Positions 12,501 through 22,859 are shown, counted from the first letter of the stretch. The stretch: 64,000 nucleotides of DNA from Branchiostoma belcheri (GCF_001625305.1 NW_017804520.1:1176537-1240536), one strand, 5' to 3'. Numbers and translations are program-made. Notes: generated by a model from the sequence alone, not told the origin.

Positions 12501-14394
12501 AAATGCTTCATTGAGGTGTCAACTCATTAATTTGTTGTTGTTGTTGTTGTTATTGTTGTTGTAACAGTTATAGAACAGGAGACAGATGTATTCCTACCTT
12601 CATTGTTAAAGAGTTGTTCCACGATTCCACCAGTTCTGAACCTCTCAAGTCCTGCCAGGTCAGGAAATTATGGTACAGTTCTCCTGTCTCTCTGGGTGGG
12701 TGAGGATGAATACAGAAAAAATTATCATAATGGTGTTGGTAATATTCAGAAAATTAACAATGAAACTCTTTTGTCTAGCTGTTTTAAGCAGATGTCCATC
12801 CATTCATTTCTTAGTTTCTTCTTTCATCCATTTGTCCATCTATCAATCCATCCATCCTTCTGTCCATTCATCATGGACCATCTTTAATTTCCAGCCTAGC
12901 TGAAAAACACAGACCAATACAACGACCATTGAAAAATCTCTCAAAAATACATGCTAAAACCAAACATCTGCTTGGAGGTATTTCTGACCTGTCCCACATG
13001 GTGAAGGTGCACCTCTGTGTGGAGATGCCCAGCCCTGCCACCTGGCCAGCTGTAACACCTGCAGCTGTACAGGAACAATAACCATGGAAATATGAGCTTA
13101 CTTAATAATAGACAGCACGTCGGCAGAACGTACTGCGCCTGCGCGAAACCCGTACATAGCATTTCGGCAGAATGTCTCATATAACTTATTATAAGGTTGT
13201 ATTCGCTCATATAAGGTTAGCATTTTGACAGTAGTTTCCAAATGTTGTGTCGGAAAAAATATCCTCTGCAACAGGCAAAATTCTGATGCAACGTTGACCA
13301 AAAACCCAACGAAAAACGCAAAAATATGGGGTTCTGCGCAGGCGCAGTACATTCTGCCAACGTACTATAATAGACAGAACTCTAATTCATGTCTAAACAT
13401 ATTACAGGCTGAACAAACAAAATCAGTCATTTCCAAAAAAAGAACAGAATACATTTTTCCCTTTTTGGCCTTCTAGTCTGTTAGTGTTTGTGACAGTGCT
13501 AATAAAGTGTATCAAACCAACCTCTAATGGCCTCATTAACAACATCTACAAAGTCTGTCCACAGGACTTCTGGGTCCATCTCTACCCAGCCTGGCTGGGG
13601 GTGCAGTAAATGGACCTGGGGAAAATGAGCAAGATACAGTTAATGTTACATGTGGCGTTAACTAGTACTTTCACTGTAATATTCTATTCCAATCATAAAC
13701 TATAATATTATTGTTACTACAGGGATATTTCACTTGCAGTCAGTCGAATATCATGAAAAAATGAAATGTAATTAATTTTATCTCTTCCTTGTGTGATTTT
13801 GTATGTATGTACTTGTGTGTAACATAATGTTATGCGTGTATGTGATTTTGAATGACGACTTTTACGGCTCAATTCAATAATGAACATCCTGGCGGTTTTC
13901 TATGATACTACAGCAGAACCTATATCTTCCGGATTTGATATAATTTTCGTGTTATGGTTTGGTAGTGATGCAGTGATGTCGTTCTTTCGGCATATGACGT
14001 TTATCTTTTGAACGCTTTGTCATATTTTACGCTATCCGTTGAAATGAGTTGTGTGTTATTTCACGTAAGTGAAACGTATTTTAACCAGATGGCTGCAATG
14101 TTTTACAGAATAAACCATTCATTCATTCATCTCTTCGGTCTATCATATCACAGATTCTACCTTCTTGCTGCTGGATCCCTTGACGTTGGCGAGTTTATCG
14201 TACACATGGCAGCGTAACGTCGACGTGCCGACGTCCACTCCCAGCACGTACTGGTCCCGGGGCCCGCCCCGTGGCTCCCGCGGGCCGGCCTGCGCATGCT
14301 GCCGAGGACCGCTTTGCGGCGGCACGGTGGCTGAATCACCACCGCCTGCCGGGGTGACATCTTCCTCAGAAGACTCCCTAGGATCATCGGACAT
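6548..14394 (-). CDS. GK5: Glycerol kinase 5 (FGGY-family carbohydrate kinase), 18 coding exons
   Basis: Coding exons in transcript order: 14394-14161, 13615-13522, 13064-12989, 12691-12598, 12141-12052, 11799-11758, 11500-11425, 11071-11010, 10540-10467, 10277-10217, 10111-9985, 9833-9729, 9251-9201, 9072-9029, 8757-8654, 8511-8452, 7636-7503, 6714-6548. All junctions use AG/GT and the phases agree, giving 564 residues; human GK5 is about 530 and the excess is in the N-terminal tail. Family signatures visible are [18 protein letters not shown] in exon 1 (FGGY N-domain phosphate loop), [83 protein letters not shown] and [13 protein letters not shown]. The enzyme would phosphorylate glycerol or a related polyol with ATP in the cytosol, by homology. 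The start at 14394 is the first ATG of the frame. Introns carry MITEs, a LINE 3' end and a minisatellite. Confidence 0.93.
6755..6890. repeat. Interspersed repeat R inside GK5 intron 17
   Basis: The copy carries CTGTATAGCTGGTATAACCA, then CACCAGCTTTGAAGGCATGC, then GGTGGCAGCTGGCTATATTA and ACATCTAACTGC. It has lost most CpG sites relative to the copies at 1390 and 1990, as expected of an older, methylation-decayed insertion. Confidence 0.75.
7268..7306 (-). pseudogene. GK5: Duplicated start of GK5 exon 18 (decayed or alternative exon)
   Basis: Read on the minus strand after a good acceptor (GGATACAG at 7314-7307), in the phase left by exon 17, this gives [15 protein letters not shown]. The true exon 18 gives [15 protein letters not shown]. 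After about 13 residues the similarity ends; the frame reaches a stop after about 20 more codons and never recovers the conserved C-terminus. A possible donor (ATCAAAG|GTGGAAG) would make a 39-nt in-frame cassette. It is either a relic of exon duplication or a rarely used cassette. Confidence 0.6.
7602..7800 (-). repeat. 102-bp tandem duplication copying the GK5 exon 17 acceptor
   Basis: The acceptor and first 31 or so nucleotides of exon 17 (GAGCTGATGGTGGGGTCTCC with the preceding TTACA) recur intact 102 bp upstream, with exon-start copies at 7636 and 7738. Half-unit relatives (AGTTATAGGGTCTCCAACTG) sit between them, so the array looks like about four copies of a roughly 50-bp unit. The upstream copy keeps the AG dinucleotide and a pyrimidine-rich approach but lacks the rest of the exon. 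Confidence 0.85.
7905..8435 (+). mobile_element. Truncated non-LTR retrotransposon (LINE) 3' end, in GK5 intron 16
   Basis: A frame from about 7945 to 8339 gives [20 protein letters not shown], then [35 protein letters not shown] and [15 protein letters not shown]. This is the conserved region C-terminal to the reverse transcriptase in Jockey/CR1-type LINEs. It begins after a stop and a frameshift near 7940; upstream residues NDYNIKR are in another frame. After the TAG at 8337-8339 there is a short 3' tail ending in AAATAAAGAAAGAAAGAAA. It is 5'-truncated and dead, opposite in orientation to GK5, and its tail ends about 15 bp from the exon 16 donor. Confidence 0.8.
9283..9690. repeat. 43-bp minisatellite in GK5 intron 12
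   Basis: About nine to ten units contain CCTGTCCTTGGTGCTGAACA, then CCATCCACACACAG and CAAACACA. The 43-bp unit shifts frame each time and all three frames happen to be open, which makes a spurious 111-codon minus-strand ORF. Isolated degenerate units occur in intron 9 (about 10313-10375) and intron 7 (about 11145-11340) of the same gene. Confidence 0.95.
10745..10995. mobile_element. MITE family B (GGCCACACC ends) in GK5 intron 8
   Basis: The ends AGCCACACTGACTTAATTTT (first base mutated) and the inverse ATCAGTGTGGCC are flanked by TAA on both sides. The internal ATGGATGACA motif is shared with the copies at 38681, 43633 and 45910. It starts only about 15 bp after the exon 8 donor. Confidence 0.8.
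12533..12561. repeat. (TTG)n microsatellite in GK5 intron 4
   Basis: About nine TTG units with one TTA interruption. Confidence 0.9.
13107..13380. mobile_element. Inverted-repeat element in GK5 intron 2
   Basis: Inverted ends CACGTCGGCAGAACGTACTG followed by CGCCTGCGC, and the inverse GCGCAGGCGCAGTACATTCT, enclose about 220 bp. Similar AATAGACAG sequence lies on both sides and may be an 8-9 bp target duplication, as in hAT elements; the exact boundary is uncertain. No protein is encoded. It lies about 40 bp upstream of the exon 3 acceptor. Confidence 0.7.
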
Positions 14395-14790
14395 CTTCAA
14401 TAATCTTCATAAACAAGCAGACGTTTAATAAAAGACTTTTAACACCAAATCATCATTGAACTGGTCCAAAGTGCACACCTCTGAAAGTTATAACCTTTGA
14501 ACTTTCAAACAAGACTGTCTCTCCTACTGTACATTTTTAGTGCCTGTGTAAACAAAATATCAACAGAAGAGTATACATGCAGATTTTGAGTCATATTCAA
14601 AACATTAATTATTATCAGAAGTAGTTCAATAATATGAAATGTACGTTTATGAATATTTTGTTGAATTTTTGGATAAGCAAAGATTTAAATCCGCAGGGCA
14701 GCTATGCATCAATGCCCTTTGACCCTATCTTCCGGAAGTGTACGTGTTGCTTTGGCGGGCTCTTCAAAAAATGTAAGGTTGGTCCAGGAA
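14395..14790. promoter_or_regulatory. Putative shared GK5/AUNIP upstream region
   Basis: Between the GK5 start at 14394 and the AUNIP side lie an ETS-type palindrome, CTTCCGGAAGTG, at 14729-14740 and an E2F-like TTTGGCGGGC at 14751-14760. Possible splice donors (AAAAATGTAAGG near 14770) could end a non-coding AUNIP first exon that joins the acceptor at 16166. The assignment is by position and motif only. Confidence 0.4.
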
Positions 14791-15064
14791 TGTTTCGGTT
14801 CGTCTTAGTCTAAGTTCATTATTGGCAAACCTTCTACTTCACGCAGTTTGTGCAAAACACGCGGTTTTTTGGGAATCAAGGCTGGCCATAATTTGCTGCT
14901 TTTGTGATTTGTTTATGTCTTCGTTGTACTACTGGCCCCATGCCCCCCTCCCCCACAAAAGATGTACTTGTACACAAAAGATGAGCACCCTCTTGTACTC
15001 TTTATTCCTTGGCTGTGCACAGAACTTTAGGATGTAAACTTATTCTACTGGCTGATGTAGAACA

Positions 15065-16050
15065 CTATTGTGCCCTTGCACAAGCAAAGGTACGAAAGTA
15101 ACGGGTTCCTTACTGGGCGCCCAGTACGGAAACCGTGGAGAAAATAGCGTCGATACTCGGGGCCCAGTTCTGAAGAAAGCTCTAAACTGGAATTCCAGTT
15201 CGGACGCGGCGTTATTCCAGTACTGAAGCTTCGTCAGAACTGGAAGTTCAGAACTGAATCTTGTTTCGGAACTCGTTTTCCAGACCTGAACGCCCGTCGG
15301 TACTCGGACCCCAGTACTGTGTTGCGTCCCGGCTACAGGAAGGCTGGTTCAACTGGTCATTCAGTACTGGTTACCCAGTTCGGAGGTCATTCAGTACTGG
15401 AAAGCCGAGTGTCGATGTACCTAAGTAACGGGTTCCGTACTGGATTGACCAGTAAAAAGTGACTCTACAGTACTGGAAGCCGAGTTTTCAAATTATTTCC
15501 GAACTGGGCTTCCTGTTCTCACGTTCTAATTTGTACTGGGATGTTCCAGTACTGAATACGATATGTCTCAATACAGTAGTAGAAGTAGCCTTGCTGACAT
15601 CACCAACGTATAAACTAGTATTGGTCTATAACTGGTCGATGTGCCGATCTTCAACAGCCCGCTCTTCGTTGTTAGCCGCCCGGCAGTTTCTCTCGTCTCC
15701 CGTAGACGCTTCCTGTAGGTATTCTCGTTGTCCTCCGGCAGCCGTGTTCGCCTTATGTTGCGGCGGCCGTCCGGCAGCTTGCCCGGCTTTACTACCGCCC
15801 GGCAGCGCTTGTAAGCCGGGCTATACTCACGCCAAAGCCGCTCCGCGTTTTCCAGTACGGAAGGAACGTTCAGTTCTCGGTTTCCAGAACTGATTCAGAG
15901 TTTTCCAGTTCTGAAGTCGCCTCAGATCTGGACGCCCAGTTCTGACAGAACTTCCGAACTGGAAGTTCAGTTCGGAAGGCACCTTCAGTACTGAACACCG
16001 AGTACTGAGGGAGGAACCCGTTACTTAGGTACTTTTGCCTTGCACAATAG
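15065..16050. mobile_element. Element built of clustered AGTACT/AGTTCT palindromes
   Basis: Terminal inverted repeats (CTATTGTGC, then AGTAACGGGTTCC about 20 bp inside) bound about 986 bp. Both outer parts, roughly 15110-15560 and 15850-16015, hold more than 20 copies of a 9-10 bp imperfect palindrome of the form CCAGTACTGG, CAGTTCTGAA or CAGAACTGG in both orientations. A centre of about 250 bp (15590-15840) lacks the motif and is rich in CCCGGCAGC. A second internal AAGTAACGGGTTCC occurs at 15421-15435. No transposase is present. It lies in the probable 5' intron or promoter of the AUNIP-like gene. Confidence 0.75.
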
Positions 16051-16172
16051 CCTACTAAACTTATTCTAAAGTAAAAAGAGTGAAAACAAATCGAGTGCTG
16101 TCACATAAATATATCTAAAATGCCCCTGTACTTTTACATGAAACTATACATTGTACTTTTTTGCAGATCACC

Positions 16173-17826
16173 ATGGGGAAAAGAAAGGAACCGACCCACA
16201 AGCCTGTCCCTTGTGGAGTGTGGGTTTCCAAGAAGAGGCAGAAGCAGGTGTGTATATTAAAACTTCCTGTGGTATCTATATCATATTCCAGGGATTTCCC
16301 TAGCCTTCTGCTGAATTCAATCTTACCTTAGATTTTGTTCCTCATTCTCTGCCCTATGGTCATTTAAGTGTTGAACAATTTCTTCCTTCCCTTCAGTTGT
16401 TACTGCCGCAGCCAAAGCGTGCCAGGCTGTCATCTGTGACTGTCATTCCAGCACGCCAGCTAGGTGGCACTAGAGAGCTGCCCAAACGACAGGCCACCAT
16501 CATGGAGATCTTTGGCAGGAAAGATGCTGACCCAGCTGCTTCTGTCTGCAGTGTGACTTCAGGTCAAGTTTGTGATTCTAGCAAAAGTGAGATTTCAACA
16601 CATGCCTATGATTTACAAAATAAAGGTACATATAATATGACAATGATAATTATTTGCACATTCATGCCCATGTGGGCTAAGCGCAGTACATGTACTTTTA
16701 CATAAGTCATATAGACACTGAAATTCTACAGAAGTGCTACACTACATCTGTTGCATACAGATCATTGATTATATAGCAAACTGAATTCACAAACATTGAT
16801 TTCATGTTTAATATGAATATATAGTATACAATGTACATGATTGTAAAAAAATACATGTACATGATTAGTCTTTTGAGTGATGTGCTACAATCATTCCCAG
16901 ACCAATAATGACATCTTATACATACAGGTACAGCACAGGACCACCAGAAAGCACCAGATTCCAACAGACTCGATGCTAAATATATGTCTCCAGAGTCGGC
17001 TGAACAACAAAACATACAGAAGACTTCACAGAAGAACTTGTCAGATGAAGAGGAATACAGCTATAGTTTAACAGATAACTCACAAAATGACCAGACTCTT
17101 TCCCCACTCAAGTACACGCTAAATTCTCAAGGTAGCATAACATGGAAGACTCCATCCATATTGCCATTTAGTGAGACCAGTGATGACATTTTCACTCAAA
17201 ATCAGACTGAGAATGATTCTGAAACACCACAGTCAAAGACAATATGGAAACCAGGGGATGTTACAGAGAGTTGTGAACATGCAAAGCACCAGAAAACAAG
17301 AGTTGAAAAACTGCTGCAACAGACTGAAAATTATGAAGATTTGTCCCCACCCATGTATACTCTGGACACACAAGGAGACCTGAAGGCCAAGTGCCCAACA
17401 GAACACAGTTGTCCTCAGACTTTAGGTCACCAAAGTCTAACTCTTCATGAAAAGTCAATGTTTGATGCCATGCCATGTACTGAGGCATTGTCACCTCTGC
17501 AGTACACGTTAGACACACAGGGGGAGCTGGTGTACAATGACAACCACTGCTGTGGAGATGCAGGGAGTTGGCAATCAGAAGAGAGTCATCCTTTAACGTG
17601 TGAACCTAGTGATGAGGAAACTGAAGATGGTTCTCAGTCTTTAGAGCCAGAGGAGTTATCACAGCTTAGGTACACACTAGACTCTGAAGGAGAACTGAGG
17701 CGTAAAGAAATTAGTAACAGTCATTATTGCACAAACAGTCCAATCCTCAGTGATGGAAAAGTTTTGGATGAACATTGTAACTCTCTCAGCTACAGTGAAA
17801 AATTATATGATTCACAGTCATTTTGA
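16173..17826 (+). CDS. AUNIP: AUNIP-like protein (Aurora kinase A and ninein-interacting protein homologue)
   Basis: Exons 16173-16247, 16397-16625 and 16928-17826 join in phase (0, then 1) to 400 residues; human AUNIP is about 357. The N-terminus has CGVWVSKKRQKQ, matching the conserved CGVW block of AUNIP. A PIP-box-like RQATIMEIFGRK follows at about residues 58-69, where vertebrate AUNIP has a QxxIxxFF-type motif. The C-terminal half carries four copies of LSPLxYTLDTQGEL (starting near residues 159, 240, 289 and 345); vertebrate AUNIP ends in related TQDSEG/TEDSQG motifs. In mammals the protein binds Aurora A at spindle poles and DNA ends, promoting CtIP-dependent resection. That role here is inferred. 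An acceptor (TTTTTTGCAG) at 16157-16166, just before the ATG, suggests an upstream non-coding exon. AATAAA signals are at 17833 and 17935. Confidence 0.75.
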
Positions 17827-18109
17827 AACTGAGAATAAAGTCCCTGCAAAGATAAATAAATTTACAGTAATTGCATCTAACGAAATCTGTGAAATAGCAA
17901 TCTTCAATGGTTTGTAACTTTGTACTTACTTGAAAATAAATTTGCCTTGTATTGAAACATATTGGCGTTTCTTTCCTACGTATAGTAATGAATGTAGTTA
18001 ACTGTTCCCACTTCAAGAACCAAAGTATTGCCTCCTTGCGGAATTTGAATGTATTACATCTATTGAGGCTTCATTCACAGGCAATTTTCTCAAGTTCGTC
18101 TGGGCAGGA

Positions 18110-18307
18110 AAAACTTGCATGGGGACACTTATTGTCAATGTTAGAAAACCAATTGTACATGTACAACGTTTTATCACTCGTGTCAGATCAGGGAGCTAGA
18201 AAAGATTGATCCCTTCCAGGGGTCCACCTCCAAAAAAGTCTAGAGTCGGCAGGTTTTTCTAGGGCGGTCGGGAAACAGGAAACACAACCTTTTTTTCCTA
18301 GGCCTAA
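18110..18307. mobile_element. MITE family A, truncated copy
   Basis: Homologous to the right 200 bp of the copy at 664-1009: GGGGACACTT, AGAAAACCAATTGTACA, CAGGGGTCCACC, ending CCTAGGCC. The left terminus is missing. It lies about 170 bp after the last AUNIP polyadenylation signal. Confidence 0.75.
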
Positions 18308-18359
18308 CAACTTGCAAACTGTCGCACACTCCACCTGTCAATCAATCACGGCGAATTCC

Positions 18360-18726
18360 CGCGTAAAATTCCGACCAATGGGTGACCCTGACGGCGGGAC
18401 GGCTGTGTGATGTAGATGCCGACAGCTGTCGCGCCATTTTTACTGCACGCACAGCTAGCCTAGTAGCGTACCCAGACTGTTGAATCACGTTCCGGAGCGG
18501 TGGAAGCAGCAACAGTCATAATACATCCTCCCTACGTGTGTTTATACTTCCTTAGTATATAACCTAGGCTATTCCGCCAACGCGTCTACCAGCGTCACGA
18601 CATCGCAATCTTAACGTCTGCGTTTAGGACACGGACTCATTTCTGCTGCTTCCTGAGTTGGCATAACTGGGCATTCTTCAATCCGGTGTCGACACAAAGA
18701 GACATTTTACTATCTCCACAAACCAG
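18360..18726 (+). promoter_or_regulatory. Putative promoter and non-coding first exon of the PID1-like gene
   Basis: A CpG-richer stretch with a CCAAT box (ACCAATGGG at 18374-18382) lies before an AT-rich GTATATAA at 18557. It ends in a strong donor, AACCAG|GTACGT, at 18727. The next plus-strand gene, the PID1-like exon at 26731, begins with an acceptor and no initiator-proximal promoter of its own. A join would give an 8-kb intron. No direct evidence links the two. Confidence 0.4.
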
Positions 18727-20189
18727 GTACGTATAACCTTATGGGAAAATGTCATGATTTAAACTTGAACACGGGTGCTATGCAGGGCTTCCTCTTAACA
18801 ATGAATGGAATCACGTCGCTGTACTACCCTTTTTACCATCTCCCCACCATCGAAACCAATGTAATTTTGCTTTAATCCATCCAAATTAGAGCTTTGCTCT
18901 CGAAATTCGCTGCTCTAAATGTCAGGGGAAAGCCCTCAATTATCTGTATGAAAGCCGTAATGATTTTTCGTGCCAGACAACTCGTGGTACACATTCCCGT
19001 TCCTTGATATATCGGCCTTGGCGTCTTCCTTAGCCAGACCAATATCTGCAGCGACATTTTCTCCGCTTTACTGGCGGTTGAAATGCATGGGAGAAGACAG
19101 TAATTGCTTCAGCTATCGAACACCTGTGGCATGCACCATTTCTTGGCACAGATAACTTGCACGTAGGATGATGTTTGAAGGTACCAGAGTGTAAAAATGT
19201 CAGTGTAAAACGGTTAGAGTAGCGTGTTTTCAATGAGTAAATAGTACAGTAGTAGGGCAACGTTAGTGTGTAAACAGTAGTTGATGTGTAAACTACGCAG
19301 TTCGTGTAAAAGGTAGTTGTGACATTTAAAGGTACTGTTTTTCGTGTGTAAAGGGTTTTCTGCGTGTAGACCGTAGTATGTGTAAATGGGTTTTGCCAGC
19401 GTACCAACGGTGGTGGTCACTTTGTGAAGGATGATTGGCGTGCGAATACTCAAGATGCCCTCTTTGTCAACACAGCCAACATGTACCAGCACGTGGTCTC
19501 TGTTTACTATCAGATGGTGTCTGGTTAAATATGTCTAGATACATGTGTAATCTTTATAGTGTCTTCGTCGTCACGTTATCCTTTTCGTTCTTTATCTAAT
19601 TCTCCGCACGACATCGAATATCTAGAGCCGTGTAGATGTTCAAATAGCAATACTGGTGAAAGGTCAGTTCTGGCCCGTGTACTGGGCTGCGTGGATCCTG
19701 GCACGAACTGTGGGCACAGATCGAACTTGGAAGTTATCCAAGTCATCACTACATTGTTAAGGTCACCCCACACCTCCTAAAAGGGTTTTAACGTCTGTAT
19801 AGTAACATTACTATTAGCTATCATCCCAAATATAGAAAACCATCCTTTTTTGAGAATTTGAAATTAGGAAGAAAATTTCGTTTTGATTTTCATATAATTT
19901 AGAAAATGGTAAATTATTGCCATCAATTATTAGCTGAGTTAATTGCACGTTATTCTAAACGAATTCGCTCTCGTAAATTTTAAGCGTAATGGCTGTCAAA
20001 TATTGCTTCATAAATCAGCGTTCTATCAATTGTACATCAATGGCTATTTCAGAGGTTTGAGACTGGTCAGGCAGTTGGAAATCCCTACATTGCAAAACCA
20101 GTCATAGATTATCTGGAACCACTGAAGACCGGATATTATCTGTCGTAAATGGCAGTGATCGTCGGGAAACCCTTTCTTGATTTGAATAA

Positions 20190-20961
20190 GGCCCGATTTA
20201 GACTAGAAACGCTTAAGGGGTTTTGGCCAGGGAAACGTTTTGGAACGGTTAACCGTTCCCGGTCTAAAGAGGAAAAAACGGTTTGTTATGGGTTTTCGCG
20301 GACCGTTTCCGAAAACCACCTCCATCGTGGTTTTCGACCGTTTCAGAACCCTTCAGCGGGGGGCCCGAAACGCTTTTTGCTAGGTCTAAAGTCAAAGGGT
20401 TTCTTGAAACGGTAAACCAGGTCACGTGTCATATGCTAGTCACATGCTAATAAGCCCGCGCGCGTCCATTTTCTGGTAGATTCGCGCCATATTCGATTGT
20501 GTCCATTTTCGCCATTTTATATCAGGTATTTCTCGAATTTTCGTCATCCTTTATGTCTGGGGGGATGGCAGAAGGCCAGGGGAGGGTCTGGACCCAAGAA
20601 GAGATCCGCTGCTTGATCAGCTTGTGGGCCGATCAAACTATACAATCCCGCTTGGAGACCTCGCGTAATAGGGAGGGCATACAGATGCTTGTGGACGGGC
20701 TGGCGGCTGAGGGGTATTTACGCACCCCAAAGCAGGTTCGGGCGAAGTTCAAGGCCCTGAAACACAAGTATCATAAGGCCAATGAGGCAAACCGTAGAAG
20801 CGGTTGGGGAGGTCATCATAGGTCACTGTGGGTCAGAAACATCCTGCGCCACGGGCGGCCCGAAACGCTACCGACTCTGTGTCTAAAGACGAACCGTTTT
20901 CTGTGGCGAAACGTTTCGTACCGTTTCGAAACGGTATACCGTTTCTAGTCTAAATCGGGCC
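20190..20961. mobile_element. Harbinger-type element with perfect 22-bp TIRs and TAA target duplication
   Basis: Both ends read inward GGCCCGATTTAGACTAGAAA followed by CG, without mismatch. TAA precedes at 20187-20189 and follows at 20962-20964. Subterminal regions are full of palindromic GAAACGGT units such as GGAACGGTTAACCGTTCC. The 772-bp body carries one Myb/SANT-like ORF and no DDE nuclease. PIF/Harbinger elements normally encode both a nuclease and a Myb-like protein, so this looks like a deletion derivative that kept the DNA-binding half. Perfect TIRs suggest a recent insertion. Confidence 0.85.
20553..20948 (+). CDS. Myb/SANT-like (trihelix) DNA-binding ORF inside the Harbinger-type element
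   Basis: From MSGGMAEG the 131-residue frame gives [20 protein letters not shown] near residues 9-28, then [20 protein letters not shown] and [18 protein letters not shown]. This is the three-helix pattern with spaced tryptophans and basic third helix of the Myb_DNA-bind_4 fold used by Harbinger accessory proteins and MSANTD-type genes. After about residue 90 the frame loses domain character and runs into the right inverted repeat. It may be the first exon of a longer gene (a GGGGAG|GTCATC donor-like site is present) or a truncated relic. Expression is unknown. Confidence 0.65.
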   Translation: MSGGMAEGQGRVWTQEEIRCLISLWADQTIQSRLETSRNREGIQMLVDGLAAEGYLRTPKQVRAKFKALKHKYHKANEANRRSGWGGHHRSLWVRNILRHGRPETLPTLCLKTNRFLWRNVSYRFETVYRF

Positions 20962-21887
20962 TAAGATTATCTGGAATACCCCAAGAGAGCCTCACGCGTG
21001 CTGGGCCCGCCAGTGAACTCCAACTCGCCCCGGCGGATGACGGATCGCCCTATTGATGTTGTGGACGGTTTTCCGATCACCGCTCGCCGCCGGGCAAAGT
21101 CGGGGTCCCGAGCCGTAAACAGATGGCCATGGCGGGCTTTTAAGGCACGGAACACTGCTCTTTTCGATACCCTTGTTCTTAAAATTCTAGTATTCCAGCT
21201 ACGAGAAACAACGGCCACCAGACGCGCGCTGTGAACCAGTGGATTCCACCACCACAAAGGATTTTTGTGACAAGCTGGGAGGTAATACTAGACGTTGTCT
21301 TTTTCTAGAGCTCTCTTCCTAGCTTACATGATTACAAACGGTTATCTTAATGTGTGTATGTCTAAGGACGTCAGGACGTGTATGCTGATGTTGTGTGTTG
21401 ATGTACCAGTCATCTGCGAATGTTGTCGTTAGCGTTCTGTTGACCACCGAAGCACAACTGTCGTGAACACTGATGCCATGTGTTCGTATGTGTGTGTGAA
21501 TGGTCCCGTTTTGTCCTTGGCCCAGTCTCCACCATTTCTGGGGGCTGAGAAATCGGCTAATAAGGTGAAATAATTTACCAGAGAGCTTAGCCGACTATAG
21601 GAGTTCAATTCACATTTTTTAAACCCCCATAGTCGCTCCGACTTCATTCCCTGGCGAATTATTCTTCCTTTTGTTAATAGCCGATTTCCACAACTAGCAT
21701 ATTTCCCAGCGAGCCTAATAGTCCGGAAGAGACTGATGACTACCCCTGGTCCTTATGGTTCCGATATTCATAGACGAAACCTGGGAGACCTATTCATGAA
21801 ACCTGGGAGACTGGGAGGACTGTGATGAAGTGGGACAGGACATAGAGCATGATTTCCTCCTCTAGATACGGGACGTGACGTGTTTTA

Positions 21888-21985
21888 ATAAGGCTAAGGA
21901 AAGAAAAATGTTGTGTTTCCGGCTATACGACCGACCCTAGCAAAAAAAAAACGACCCTAGCAAAAAAAAAAGCCCTAGCCTAGGC
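21888..21985. repeat. MITE family A end fragment
   Basis: AAGGCTAAGGAAAGAAAAAT then TTGTGTTTCC at the left and CCTAGCCTAGGCC at the right, with two GACCCTAGCAAAAAAAAA units between. It is an internal-deletion derivative of about 95 bp. Confidence 0.6.
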
Positions 21986-22094
21986 CGCCGATGAGAGACA
22001 TAAAATTTTCCATCAGACAATATAGTGCTGCATACCGGTTCACTGGGCCAAATATCAGAACCGGACCTGGCGTTTCGGCTCAAGTAAAATAAAT

Positions 22095-22320
22095 GCATAA
22101 TATTTACCTTTGCATATGGTCTGCTCTGTTAATTCTTATTCAAACACATTCATACACAGTGTATATGGTCAGACAGGAGTCTAAATCCCTGTTGCTATAA
22201 AATTGCAACATGATATAACCCAACACCAGTTACCATGGTGGCGTCTGGTTCAGGTCATTGACCTTATTCGTTTGGAGAAGAAGAAGAAGAGGAAACAGAG
22301 CAAAAACAATATGTTTTCCT
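22095..22320. repeat. Interspersed repeat S, second copy
   Basis: ATGCATAATATTTACCTTTG, ATGGTCTGCTCTGTTAATTC, CACCAGTTACCATGGTGG and GGTTCAGGTCATTGACCTTA match the copy at 5077-5320. Confidence 0.8.
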
Positions 22321-22859
22321 TCGGTAAACATAAAAACACCACCAGTATACTGGTGCATTTCAGTGTTACAGAAAGTGCATGTATTTGTTTGGTATTTATT
22401 TGATGAAGTGAAGTGAATCCCTACCTACCGACCCTAGTTTTTCAGTACCGTTATAGAAAACACAACTTTATTTTTCCTAGGCCTGTCTCCAGCTCCGATC
22501 TTCCGAATGAAAACACAATGATCTGTCATTAGATGAAGGGATGTTTTGCTGGTCGTTGGTTCAAGTAACGATGTAATCGGTAGTGCGTCTGAAGGAAGGG
22601 TTTTCCGTCGATCACTGACACTTAAGACGGATAATATCCGGTCTTCAGTGGTTCGGGTCCAAGTTTCTTCCGTTCAATTACCACTGGGCTGATTGGATCG
22701 GTCGCCGCTGGAATTACACACTGTTTTATTGATATGCATCTTCGTAACGAAATGTCAGGAAGCGGAGAACTGTAGATATGTCTCCACTATGGTTCTCACC
22801 TACGGATTGATCTGCTGGATACGTATCCTGCGGCAGATTTAATTCGTTGGTGATGGGAA

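Larger units (their letters stand above)
20116..22654. mobile_element. 2.5-kb segment bounded by about 60-bp inverted repeats
   Basis: GAACCACTGAAGACCGGATA at 20116 continues through TTATCTGTCGTAAATGGCAG and TGATCGTCGGGAAACCCTTT. It recurs inverted at 22593-22654 with about 10 differences. The arms could be the termini of one transposon that later received the 772-bp Harbinger-type insertion, or two solo copies in opposite orientation. No transposase frame was found between them. Confidence 0.6.
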
